Part shown: positions 24,743-32,954 of the stretch, piece after piece
Numbering within the stretch: the stretch's first letter is position 1
Layout of the letters: every line of letters begins with the position of its first letter
Assembly (NCBI GenBank): GCA_016708315.1
Contig: JADJGC010000013.1
Span: 1-60,716, forward strand
Direction of reading: 5' to 3'
DNA: 60,716 nt
DNA from: a bacterium
GTDB lineage: Bacteria > Zixibacteria > MSB-5A5 > CAIYYT01
Program-made: the position numbers and the translations under genes
The notes under the pieces: model-generated
Databases searched by the model: none
Seen by the model: the letters and a program-made list of their open reading frames with translations, nothing else
Told to the model about the DNA's origin: nothing

Positions 24743-25472
24743 TCAGCTCCTCGGCGGTTGTTTCGATGCCATGAAGATTTTTCAGAAGCGCCGAAAATGT
24801 CGGCCAGCCACAAGCGTAAGAGCCACGGGATCGACGCGTTAGTTGCGATTTCAAAAATGTCTGATAGTCGGAGACGGCGGACTTTGCAGCCTCGACAGCG
24901 ACCTCGAGATTATCGCGTTGCGGGCTCGATTTAGCGATGTCATCGACAAGTGATTGCAGGAACGGCCCTGCCGAAGCGCACAGGTCTTCGGCCATTTCTG
25001 CCCATACGGTGGGGATATCTTCCTGTAGACCGAGATTAACTTTGGACTCATCGAGCAAGCGCGTCACGCTTTTGACTCGCCCAATCAGGTTGGCGATTCG
25101 TTCTTCAAGCGGAGCGAATTCGCGCATCACCAAAGCCAAACAGCCATAGAGAGCTACTTCCAGAGCAAGCGACGGATCGCGGTCCCAGCGGCGATACACA
25201 GTATCGGAGATGACTTCTGCATTGAGATTACCAGTGAGTATCTGCAGATCGAAGCGCTCATCGCGGGAAAGCGCGGTGGGGTCGATGCGATTCAGCTGAT
25301 CGATAAACACGCCAAGCTGAAGGTTTCTTGCTGCTCGAGATGCGCGGTCGATGCGATCGAGTTGGGCATCATAGTCGTGAATCCCGGCTTGCGTAGCCCG
25401 CACCGGCGAACTTTGCAACAGGTAGTCGACTGCGGCATCGGCAATCTTCTGAAAGGTTTGTGATTCAGTCAT
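24645..25472 (-). CDS. DUF885 family protein, N-terminal part (frameshifted)
   Basis: The N-terminal helical half of a DUF885 metallopeptidase: MTESQTFQKIADAAVDYL, ATQAGIHDYDAQLD, LSRDERFDLQIL, EEDIPTVW-like LQEDIPTVWAEMAEDL and TAEELIAFGESEI. After IEAVAKN the frame becomes nonsense (last ~10 residues) because of one extra base near 24680. The rest continues in the preceding entry. ATG at 25472 chosen because upstream residues are not family-like. No signal peptide, so probably cytoplasmic. Confidence 0.8.
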   Translation of the reverse strand: MTESQTFQKIADAAVDYLLQSSPVRATQAGIHDYDAQLDRIDRASRAARNLQLGVFIDQLNRIDPTALSRDERFDLQILTGNLNAEVISDTVYRRWDRDPSLALEVALYGCLALVMREFAPLEERIANLIGRVKSVTRLLDESKVNLGLQEDIPTVWAEMAEDLCASAGPFLQSLVDDIAKSSPQRDNLEVAVEAAKSAVSDYQTFLKSQLTRRSRGSYACGWPTFSALLKNLHGIETTAEELIAFGESEIILVKSQIEAVAKNDRLRKDCPGTP

Positions 25473-25530
25473 AGTGGTTGGGGAAAATAGGGAATTGTGA
25501 GTCGAGCGCCAAACGCTTAATCGAGACTTT

Positions 25531-25567
25531 GGAGAAAAGAAAGGGCGGCGGCACAAGCCGTCGCCCT
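25531..25567 (-). terminator. Rho-independent terminator of the ccm operon
   Basis: Stem AGGGCGGCGGC / GCCGTCGCCCT (one mismatch-type G-T pair, 4-base loop) at 25542-25567, followed on the minus strand by a T-rich tract (AGAAAAGAA on plus). It lies 28 bases past the end of ccmF. Confidence 0.85.
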
Positions 25568-25594
25568 GACAATCAGTGAATGCGCTGGATGCGC

Positions 25595-27850
25595 TTATTC
25601 GGTAAGTGATCGTGTCGGACTATCGTTTGCAACCTGATAGTTCGGCACAGCAGCGAATTGCATCTTGCGCCTGCGAATGAACGAAACGAATGTGCCGACG
25701 CAAACCATGATCAAACCGAGCCACACCATGTTGATGAGCGGTTTGGTAGAGACTTCAAGTACGAGCAGATCCACCACATCCATGCCCGGAACTCCGGCAA
25801 ACTGAAGCGAAACCATGCCGGCATCGGCTTGTATATCACTCAACATCACCGAGCCCTGGCCATTCGGCATATCTGCTTTGAAGAAGCGTTTGCCTTCCTG
25901 CGTGAATGCCATGACTGGAGTAATAACCTGAGTTTGCCCGGCGTGCGTAACTTCGATATTAGCGCCAACCTGCATCGTGTTAGGATCGCTGTGGTTGCCC
26001 ATGTCAAAGCTGGTGAATTTCACATCGAACTCGCCAATGCGTTTGGCTTCGCCGCGAGTGAGTACCAGCTTGTCGCCGTCGCCGACATTTTGCTGCTGCT
26101 GCGGCGAGAGATACAGGTCGTGGAAGAAGTACTTCCGGATGAACGGCTTGCGCATCATGCCCTGGTTTTCCTTGGCGATGAACATTTTCGGATCGGCCAA
26201 GTACTCGGTGTGGCCGTCTTGGACCTTGAGGTGAACAGCGTTGTCCTTGTTCATCAGATCGCCCTCCATGCCGGAATAAGCGATGTCATAACCAAGTGAG
26301 TTGACCGGGGCTTGTCCCGAATAGAGGTTGACCATTTCCGTCTGCGAGAAGGCGGAGGAAATGACAATGCCGACCATCATCACGCCGAATCCCATGTGGG
26401 TAACGAATCCGCCGGCGCGAAGGCCAATCTTGCCCGGCTGAAGAAAGATCACAAAGATGTTCCCGAACAATGCAAACAGCGCCATGAAGATCATCAGCAG
26501 ATACATGAACTGCGTTACGCCGAAGACGATTGAGACAACCGTCCCGACCAGCGCTAATCCCAAAGCCGGCGACAGGCGCTTGAACAGCGTCGGCCACGAA
26601 CGGTCTTTTGAGACGAGGAATGGCGAGATTCCGGCAAGCAGCGCCAGCACTATCGCCATCGGCAATGCAGTCTTGTTATAGAAATCCATCGAGACGTTGG
26701 CCGGCTCGCCGAAAATTCGCGTAATCAGCGGAGCGGAAGTGCCAACGAGTGTAAGTACCGAAAGCAGTGTGAGGAAGAATATCCCGACTGCGATTGCAAA
26801 ATCAACAGAGTAGGGGTCCTTGATACCGAAGCCGGTCTTGGCTGCCTTTGCGCGGACGACGAGCAGAACCGTACTGAGTATCAGGAAGAACAGCATGAAG
26901 AAAACGAGATATCCTGAGATGCCGAGGTCGGTGAACGAATGGACCGAGAAATCAGCCAGCACACCGGATCTGGTCAGGAAGGTTCCGTATACGACCAACA
27001 GGAAGGCGAAGATCGCCATGACGAGATTTGATCTGCGGAACACGCCTTTGTTGCGTTCGATCAGCAGGCCGTGCATCAATGCGAGATTGATCATCCACGG
27101 AATCAACGAAGTGTTTTCGACCGGGTCCCAAGCCCAATAGCCACCCCATCCGAGGGTTTCATACGCCCAATAACCGCCCATGAAGATACCGGTGCCGAGG
27201 AAGAAGGAGGCAATAGCCGTCCAAGGGAATGAGTTCTTCACCCAGTCGCGGTAGTTGTTCTTGGCCAAGGCTCCGAGCGCGTAAGCAAACGGCACTGCCA
27301 ACAAGGAGAATCCGATGAACACAATCGGCGGATGGATAACCATCCAGTAATTTTGCAGGAGCGGATTCAGTCCTTGTCCGTCCGGCGGTATGCCACCGGG
27401 GAATTGCGCCAGAAATTGTGCCGGAATCAAGGTAAATGGCGAGCGTGCCACAAGCAGTGTCAGGAAGAAGGTGATAACCAGCATGTAGAAGAACATTACC
27501 GCCGAGTGGTTTTCCGTTTCGCGACGAATCAGGAAGACACCGATGATGGTGATGAGGAATAGCCACAAGGTGAATGAACCGACTTGGCCGGCCCAGAACG
27601 TCGAAATCAGGAATCCCAGACCAAGATCGCGCGATGAGTAATCGTGAACGTATTCGAGGGCGAAGTTGTGATTGAGAATCTGCATCAGGAAATAAGCGCA
27701 CATCAGCACGATTGCTGCAGAGCAGATATAGTACGACTTGCGCGCCAAGGTTACCATGGATTCACGGTTGAATAGGGTCATGCCGTATCCAACCAGCGAC
27801 ACCAGGCAAGTGGCGCAGGCAATTGCAAGAAGAGTATTTCCAATTGGCAT
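25595..27850 (-). CDS. ccmF: Cytochrome c haem lyase subunit CcmF
   Basis: The product is about 751 residues with many membrane helices. The haem-handling tryptophan motif is present (GWGGYWAWDPVEN), as are flanking conserved segments (NPLLQNYWMVIHPPIVFIGF, FLTRSGVLADFSVHSF). The long C-terminal periplasmic part (about residues 520-720) and final helix resemble the CcmF C-terminal domain. E. coli CcmF is about 650 residues, so this one is extended. CcmF ligates haem from CcmE onto apocytochromes. The start codon follows the ccmE stop immediately (TAAGATG). It is the last gene of the ccmABCDEF unit. Confidence 0.93.
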   Translation of the reverse strand: MPIGNTLLAIACATCLVSLVGYGMTLFNRESMVTLARKSYYICSAAIVLMCAYFLMQILNHNFALEYVHDYSSRDLGLGFLISTFWAGQVGSFTLWLFLITIIGVFLIRRETENHSAVMFFYMLVITFFLTLLVARSPFTLIPAQFLAQFPGGIPPDGQGLNPLLQNYWMVIHPPIVFIGFSLLAVPFAYALGALAKNNYRDWVKNSFPWTAIASFFLGTGIFMGGYWAYETLGWGGYWAWDPVENTSLIPWMINLALMHGLLIERNKGVFRRSNLVMAIFAFLLVVYGTFLTRSGVLADFSVHSFTDLGISGYLVFFMLFFLILSTVLLVVRAKAAKTGFGIKDPYSVDFAIAVGIFFLTLLSVLTLVGTSAPLITRIFGEPANVSMDFYNKTALPMAIVLALLAGISPFLVSKDRSWPTLFKRLSPALGLALVGTVVSIVFGVTQFMYLLMIFMALFALFGNIFVIFLQPGKIGLRAGGFVTHMGFGVMMVGIVISSAFSQTEMVNLYSGQAPVNSLGYDIAYSGMEGDLMNKDNAVHLKVQDGHTEYLADPKMFIAKENQGMMRKPFIRKYFFHDLYLSPQQQQNVGDGDKLVLTRGEAKRIGEFDVKFTSFDMGNHSDPNTMQVGANIEVTHAGQTQVITPVMAFTQEGKRFFKADMPNGQGSVMLSDIQADAGMVSLQFAGVPGMDVVDLLVLEVSTKPLINMVWLGLIMVCVGTFVSFIRRRKMQFAAVPNYQVANDSPTRSLTE

Positions 27851-27851
27851 C

Positions 27852-28220
27852 TTAACTCTCTTCTCCTTGATACTTTGACGGGCATTTGATGAGAAGCTGT
27901 TCGGCATCAAATTGAGAGCCGTTGTACTTGCCGACGCAGACTGCGTGAGTCGCCTGGCTGAAATTGCCCGGCATTGTTCCAGCGTAGCGAACCGTCATTG
28001 TGACGCCGCCTTCGTCGGTAATCGGAAATTCAAGCACTTGCTTGTCGACATCGTACACCACGTGTTCGTGGTCGACCGCGCCCATCACCTGAACGCGTGA
28101 GGCGCGCTTTTGCGCTTCGCCGAAGTCAACGTACGATGTCATTGACTTTGTGAAGGAACTAAATCCCCACGCTGCCACTGACACGACGATGACCGTCGCC
28201 AGGATCAGTTTCACTTTCAT
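27852..28220 (-). CDS. ccmE: Haem chaperone CcmE, CXXXY variant
   Basis: A 122-residue membrane-anchored OB-fold protein: one N-terminal helix (LILATVIVVSVAAWGF), then strands including VQVMGAVDH and MTVRYAGTMPGNF. The haem-attachment motif, HXXXY in most bacteria, is CPSKY here (Cys113, Tyr117). Such Cys-type CcmE proteins are established in Desulfovibrio and archaea, in Ccm systems that lack CcmH. The ATG overlaps the stop of ccmD (ATGA). CcmE carries haem from CcmC to CcmF. Confidence 0.93.
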   Translation of the reverse strand: MKVKLILATVIVVSVAAWGFSSFTKSMTSYVDFGEAQKRASRVQVMGAVDHEHVVYDVDKQVLEFPITDEGGVTMTVRYAGTMPGNFSQATHAVCVGKYNGSQFDAEQLLIKCPSKYQGEES

Positions 28221-28330
28221 TTCATCTTCTCCATATCTTTAACTTTCTTATCCAGCCTAAAAAGGAACAGGAATATGCCTGCCCAGATTATCAAGTTCGC
28301 GAACAGTACCGTGTAATTCGAGGTTTCCAT
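28217..28330 (-). CDS. ccmD: CcmD-like small membrane protein
   Basis: A 37-residue gene fits the gap between ccmC and ccmE. The product begins METSNYTVLFANLIIWAG, has one membrane helix (about residues 8-25) and ends with a basic cytoplasmic tail (RLDKKVKDMEKMK). Its size, position and topology are those of CcmD, which helps release holo-CcmE from the CcmABC complex. It overlaps ccmE by ATGA and lies 7 bases after ccmC. Confidence 0.8.
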   Translation of the reverse strand: METSNYTVLFANLIIWAGIFLFLFRLDKKVKDMEKMK

Positions 28331-28337
28331 TTATCAC

Positions 28338-28997
28338 TTACTCCGAACGGGAAATTTTAATCTTATGAAGTCTGACACCTAATCCATACAACCAGAAGAA
28401 CAGCACCGTAAATGCGGCGAGGGAAGTGAAGAAAATCCAGCCGACTCCGCCGGACATTTGGAATTTCATATTGGCATCGACGACCGAATCAGAAGGGTGC
28501 AATGATGCCATCATCCGCGGCATGATGAAAATAAAGAACGGCACCGTCGGAAATGCGAAGATCGAATAAACTGCAGCCATGGTGCCGCGTCGTTCCGGAC
28601 TCGATGTCGCACCACGCAACGCAAGGTAGGCGCCGTAGATCATCAGCAGGACGAAAATCGAGAGCATGCGCGGTTCGCTCCAGTTCCAGTAAATTCCCCA
28701 CGTAACCTTGGCGAATAACGATCCGCTGATCGTTGCCAACACACAGAACATCGTGCCGATTTCTGCCGCCCAAAGAGCGCGATAGTCATCAAGCTCAGAC
28801 TTGGTCTTCAGAAAGCGAATCGAATAAACCAGATTGACGGCATACGCTACCACGGTCAACCACGCGACCGGGATGTGATAATAGAATATGCGCGAGGCCT
28901 CGCCAATTTGCTGCTGCGGGGCCGGTGTTGAGAAGCTGAACCAGATGACTCCGGTCAGAATCAGAAACAAACCGAGTTGAAGTACTTGTCTACCCAT
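28338..28997 (-). CDS. ccmC: Haem exporter/transfer protein CcmC
   Basis: The product is about 219 residues with six membrane helices and the haem-binding WWD-type motif WGIYWNWSEPR. Conserved periplasmic His residues lie on both sides (YYHIPVAW, ASLHPSDS). CcmC loads haem on CcmE together with CcmA, B and D. The ATG at 28997 overlaps the end of ccmB by 8 bases; an in-frame ATG three codons upstream is the alternative. Confidence 0.93.
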   Translation of the reverse strand: MGRQVLQLGLFLILTGVIWFSFSTPAPQQQIGEASRIFYYHIPVAWLTVVAYAVNLVYSIRFLKTKSELDDYRALWAAEIGTMFCVLATISGSLFAKVTWGIYWNWSEPRMLSIFVLLMIYGAYLALRGATSSPERRGTMAAVYSIFAFPTVPFFIFIMPRMMASLHPSDSVVDANMKFQMSGGVGWIFFTSLAAFTVLFFWLYGLGVRLHKIKISRSE

Positions 28998-29694
28998 TCC
29001 ACACAAAATCGAATAAGACCGTCGATGCCGTAATCATTATAACCGCATAGGCAGTCAATAGTTTTACATCGTTTTCCGCTCCGGCCCAACCTTCGTTGCT
29101 CAGGGCGGCGTTCGTCCCGGAGATTGCAGCGACTAAGAGCGGCAGCAGCACCGGGAATGAAAGTACAGCAAACAGTGCACCGCGAACATTCGCTTTAGCG
29201 ACTATCGCGCCAATGATGGTTGTTGCTCCTGCAAGACCGATCGCGCCCAACGCCACGATCACCCCGAATAGTACGGGATCAGGAACCGCTATATGCATAA
29301 AAATAATGTACAGCGGTGTTATCAGCAAACAGAGGATGAACAGTAGAACAATGTTGTAAATCAACTTGCCTGTATAGATTATCGACGGTCGGGCATATAA
29401 CCTTAAGGTCTGTGCGGTCTTAGTGTCCTCTTCCTTGATGAACACACCAGCTAAAGCGGACATTGCCGAGAAGAATATCACTATCCAATAAAGGGCAGAG
29501 TGGACAGATATTGTCAATGATGTTTGTCCCAGCGAAAAGCTGATGACTACAAGAGTCGTGAATGCAAACATGAACAAGGCATTCAGCGCATAGCGCGTAC
29601 GCAGTTCCGTGCGCATGTCCTTGACCAGGACGGCGATGGCTTTAGTTGTCCAGCCGGATGACGCTTGCGACACGGTTGAGGTCCTCTTGTTCAT
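28990..29694 (-). CDS. ccmB: ABC transporter permease CcmB
   Basis: The 234-residue product has six membrane helices and the family segments MRTELRTRYALNALFMFAFTTL and IKEEDTKTAQTLRL (coupling to CcmA). GATTIIGAIVAKANVRGALFAVLSFPVLLPLLVAA is also present. It overlaps ccmA by 53 bases, implying tight coupling. Its N-terminus may start at a later methionine, since about 25 residues precede the family start. Confidence 0.9.
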   Translation of the reverse strand: MNKRTSTVSQASSGWTTKAIAVLVKDMRTELRTRYALNALFMFAFTTLVVISFSLGQTSLTISVHSALYWIVIFFSAMSALAGVFIKEEDTKTAQTLRLYARPSIIYTGKLIYNIVLLFILCLLITPLYIIFMHIAVPDPVLFGVIVALGAIGLAGATTIIGAIVAKANVRGALFAVLSFPVLLPLLVAAISGTNAALSNEGWAGAENDVKLLTAYAVIMITASTVLFDFVWNG

Positions 29695-30283
29695 TGGTAG
29701 CGATAATCAATATGCGTTCGTTCTGTTGCTGTTTCATGATATTGACAACGATCTGTTTGCCTTCATCGTCGAGATTTGAAGTCGGCTCATCGAGAAGCAG
29801 AATCTCGGGCTTGGCGAGCAGGGCGACAGCGTATTTGAGGCGCTGTTTCATCCCCGAAGAATAGGCGCCGACAAAGTCATCGCCGCGACCGGCTAAACCG
29901 ACCAGATCGAGAAGGCGATCCTGCTCAGATTTGGGCATCGGTACGGAAGCCAATTTGGCGAAGAATTCGAGATTTTCGTAGGCAGTCAGCATCTCATAAA
30001 GAGCCATTTCGGGAGCGACCATTTTGATAACTTCGAGGTGACGATCGGCGGGCAGTTCTTTTCCGTCGTGCTTGATGGTGACTTTACCCTTCGTCGGAGC
30101 GATGATCTGGGCGAGGATTTTCATGAGAGTAGACTTACCGGAACCGTTGTGGCCGGTAATTCCGATGGAATTAGGCGTTTCTATAGTGAAGTTGATATCT
30201 TTGAGGACCTTACGGTCGCCAAAGTTCTTCTGAATTCCACTCACTTCGATGACGGTCGTCACACCTTCTCCAAGATGCCCCAT
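29642..30283 (-). CDS. ccmA: ABC transporter ATPase CcmA
   Basis: The 213-residue ATPase has Walker A GHNGSGKST (about residues 44-52), the signature loop YSSGMKQRL, and Walker B ILLLDEPTSNLD. It lacks extra domains, as expected for CcmA, which powers release of haem-loaded CcmE rather than haem export. It is the first gene of ccmABCDEF on the minus strand. No clear promoter was found in the 190 bases upstream. Confidence 0.9.
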   Translation of the reverse strand: MGHLGEGVTTVIEVSGIQKNFGDRKVLKDINFTIETPNSIGITGHNGSGKSTLMKILAQIIAPTKGKVTIKHDGKELPADRHLEVIKMVAPEMALYEMLTAYENLEFFAKLASVPMPKSEQDRLLDLVGLAGRGDDFVGAYSSGMKQRLKYAVALLAKPEILLLDEPTSNLDDEGKQIVVNIMKQQQNERILIIATNEQEDLNRVASVIRLDN

Positions 30284-30473
30284 ATCTTATCGACAAACTT
30301 ATTGATATATAAGAGAAAGTCAACCCTTTTTTGCGAAATTTTTCACAAGATGACGCCGAAACTCACCCGAAAAGATAGATTAAGTCTTGAAGTGGAGCGC
30401 CAAGCTGGACTTATAGACGACAAATCAAATCCGAATTATTGGTCCGGCTGAAAGAAGTGGGTGTGTTCGACGG

Positions 30474-31202
30474 TTAGCTTAAGACCTGACCCAAACGTTC
30501 CCAACGAACGCGCTCGTGAAAGTGGATGAGATTGTACCAGAAACCGCTCGGCCACGACAACGGATTCGTCCATTCGAATTTTGGTGCATCGGGATCAGGT
30601 GCCGCGCCCCACGACCAATGTACAACCAACGCCTTTCCCAGTACGAATCTCTTCGGTACAGGTCCCCAATAACGAGAGTCGTAAGAGTCGTCGCGATTGT
30701 CACCCATCATGAAGAAGTGTCCGGCTGGCACACGGTAGGGTCCGAAAAAATCGCGCCGACGGTCGATACCCGGATCATTGAATTTCTGGTGTTCGAAATG
30801 TGGAACCAAGACGCCGTCAACATACAGTTCTTTGTCGCGGACTTCCACAGATTGGCCGCCGACCGCGACGCAGCGTTTGACATAGTTGGTGGTTGAGTCT
30901 CCAGGGAATTTGAACACGACGATGTCGCCGGGTTTGGGATCACGCAATCCTTGAACGGTAATGCCTGTCAGCGGGATGTGGATTCCATAGATGAATTTGT
31001 TGGCGAGCAGGAAATCACCGACGAGAATGGTGTCTTCCATGGAGCTTGTCGGGACGTTATACGCTTCAATGACCGAGTGCTTGATAACGAGCGCCATGAT
31101 GAACGCAAAGGCAAGCGATTTGACCGTACCGAAGGTAGATGCCAACACCGATTGGCGCGAATTGCGAGCACTGGTTCTGCGTGTCCTCGTTGTATCCGAC
31201 AT
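30474..31202 (-). CDS. lepB: Signal peptidase I (paralogue 1)
   Basis: The 242-residue enzyme has one N-terminal membrane helix (LAFAFIMALVIKHSVIEAY). The catalytic serine lies in NVPTSSMEDTILVGD and the catalytic lysine in NYVKRCVAVGG. The box E motif MGDNRDDSYDSRYWGPVP follows. It cleaves Sec signal peptides at the outer face of the inner membrane. It ends with a region (FWYNLIHFHERVRWERLGQ) shared with the neighbouring paralogue. It starts 8 bases after the stop of the upstream lepB copy, so they form an operon. Confidence 0.92.
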   Translation of the reverse strand: MSDTTRTRRTSARNSRQSVLASTFGTVKSLAFAFIMALVIKHSVIEAYNVPTSSMEDTILVGDFLLANKFIYGIHIPLTGITVQGLRDPKPGDIVVFKFPGDSTTNYVKRCVAVGGQSVEVRDKELYVDGVLVPHFEHQKFNDPGIDRRRDFFGPYRVPAGHFFMMGDNRDDSYDSRYWGPVPKRFVLGKALVVHWSWGAAPDPDAPKFEWTNPLSWPSGFWYNLIHFHERVRWERLGQVLS

Positions 31203-31210
31203 TTAGACTC

Positions 31211-31960
31211 CTAATTGATTGAATGAAACAGCCGGCTCCAACGGACGCGCTCCGGCAGGTGATATACATTATACGCGAGACCGCCCAAAATGGAAATAGG
31301 ATTCCACCATGTTACTTGTGGAGCATCACTATCAGGTTTCCACGACCAATGAACCAACAGCGCTTTTCCGAAAATCATGTCGCGTGGAACCGTGCCCCAA
31401 TAGCGAGAATCTGACGAATTGTCGCGATTGTCGCCCAAAACGAAGTAGTGACCAACCGGAATCGTGATCGGGCCGAAGTTGTCGCGCGGCTGCGATGTCC
31501 CGGTCGGAATGATGATAGAATCGGAGTGAATTGCGAATCGCGATTCGTTTATCGGGTTTCCATTGACGTAGAGGATCTTGTCGAGCAGGTGGACTTCATC
31601 TCCGCCTTTCGCGACTACCCGCTTAATGAAGTTCTTCGTGGGGTTGTCAGGGAAGCGGAACACGATTACATCACCGACTTGCGGATCGCGCAGGGCGGGC
31701 ATTCTGATGTCAGTAAATGGTATCTCCGGGCCGAAGGTAAATTTGTCGGCAAGGAGGAAGTCACCAACCAACAGGGTATTTTCCATCGATTCTGAGGGAA
31801 TATTGTACGCTTCAACCAAGACGCTCTTTATGATTAAGGCAAGTAGGACAGCCAGAATTACGAGGCGAAAGTAACGAAGGAATTTGTTGAACTTCGTTCG
31901 AACGGACCCTTTGAAGTCGGCGAAGTCGTTTTTCCGCAAGTCGTTGTTGTTTATCTTCAT
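31211..31960 (-). CDS. lepB: Signal peptidase I (paralogue 2)
   Basis: The product is about 249 residues with the same architecture as the downstream copy: membrane helix ILAVLLALIIKSVLVEAYN, serine in NIPSESMENTLLVGD, lysine in NFIKRVVAKGGDEV, and LGDNRDNSSDSRYWGTVP. Both paralogues share the C-terminal YN-HLPERVRWSRL segment, so a local duplication is likely. The start is placed at the ATG at 31960. The 40 residues ahead in the open frame are not signal-peptidase-like. Two active copies may split substrates. Confidence 0.92.
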   Translation of the reverse strand: MKINNNDLRKNDFADFKGSVRTKFNKFLRYFRLVILAVLLALIIKSVLVEAYNIPSESMENTLLVGDFLLADKFTFGPEIPFTDIRMPALRDPQVGDVIVFRFPDNPTKNFIKRVVAKGGDEVHLLDKILYVNGNPINESRFAIHSDSIIIPTGTSQPRDNFGPITIPVGHYFVLGDNRDNSSDSRYWGTVPRDMIFGKALLVHWSWKPDSDAPQVTWWNPISILGGLAYNVYHLPERVRWSRLFHSIN

Positions 31961-32144
31961 CGTGGACGAGACTCTAACATATTCCAAATCCTCTTGCAAC
32001 CAGCTTTTATAACGACCCATTGCCGGGCAAGTTTCAAATGATTCGCAAGGGCGACGAAACGTCGAGGGGAATAGGCGCATTTCGACATACAGTCAAACGG
32101 AGTCATCTCGTTACCAGTAAAATAGTTGGCTGTCGCGGCTTCCT

Positions 32145-32180
32145 ATCTCCTTGACAAAAATGGAGATGTGACTTAAGATG
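32145..32180 (+). promoter_or_regulatory. Promoter with overlapping inverted repeat, upstream of the glycosylation cluster
   Basis: TTGACA at 32151-32156 and TAAGAT at 32174-32179 have 17-base spacing. An inverted repeat ATCTCC-N11-GGAGAT (32145-32167) straddles the -35 box and could be an operator. The downstream gene starts at 32257. Confidence 0.55.
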
Positions 32181-32256
32181 GGGCGAACAAATCCTCTGGA
32201 AGCTTCGGGTATAGTGTAATTGGCCCTTGTCAAAGAGGCTTGAATTAAGGAAAGAC

Positions 32257-32919
32257 ATGGCACCAGCGATAGATGCCGCCTACCAGGCGGAATATAAGAA
32301 GATTTGGGCGGAATGCCCCGATCCGATGTTTTTTGCAGCATACATGCACAAAAATCCGATGATGCACTGGCTGTTTTGGAAGCGCCCAGAAGTGGCGCTT
32401 GAACTTGCCGGAGACGTCAAAGGGAAGAAGATCTTTGATTTTGGCTGCGGCTCCGGTGTATTGATGAAGCATCTGTATAAGTCGGGAGCGATAATCCGGG
32501 GCTGTGATCTTGATCCAACCGCCGCTTTGAAGGTGGTCGAGACGATGAAGATCAAGGCTGACATCAGATACAGCGTCGAAGAAGTTACCAAGCTGGGCGA
32601 GAAGTATGACCGCATATTTGCGCTGGATGTGCTGGAGCACGTCGATGAGTTGGACTATCTGCTTGACCACATCATTACCAATTTGGCTGACGATGGTCAT
32701 TTTATATTATCCGGTCCGACCGAATCTGCATTCTATCGTCTGGGCCGTGTGTGGGCGCGCAACTCCAGCCCGAATCCGCAAGCTTTCAATGCCGACAATC
32801 ACCTGCGCACGATTTATGACATTGAGCGCAGACTTGAAGAGAAGGGCATGAAGCGGATTGAAACAAGAAGACTCTACTTTCCGGTCACTTTGTTCCGTAT
32901 CTCTTCGTGGAAAAAATAG
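32257..32919 (+). CDS. Class I SAM-dependent methyltransferase
   Basis: The 220-residue product has the methyltransferase motif I FDFGCGSGVLM (about residue 60), an acidic strand-2 end GCDLDP and motif DRIFALDVLEHVDELDYLL, of the Methyltransf_11/23 type. The start is the ATG at 32257, preceded by AAGGAAAG. A TTG 30 bases upstream is less likely. It heads a same-strand run with two GT2 glycosyltransferases and a GT39-type membrane enzyme, so modification of an envelope sugar or lipid intermediate is a reasonable inference. Confidence 0.85.
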   Translation: MAPAIDAAYQAEYKKIWAECPDPMFFAAYMHKNPMMHWLFWKRPEVALELAGDVKGKKIFDFGCGSGVLMKHLYKSGAIIRGCDLDPTAALKVVETMKIKADIRYSVEEVTKLGEKYDRIFALDVLEHVDELDYLLDHIITNLADDGHFILSGPTESAFYRLGRVWARNSSPNPQAFNADNHLRTIYDIERRLEEKGMKRIETRRLYFPVTLFRISSWKK

Positions 32920-32954
32920 CACTCCCCGAAAGCACCGATTAGCGAGACGCAACG

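Noticed and set aside
30350..30451. 33-codon plus-strand mini-gene between ccmA and lepB
   Set aside because: Reads as a plausible charged peptide (LTRKDRLSLEVERQAG) but has no Shine-Dalgarno sequence or neighbour link; not enough to call.
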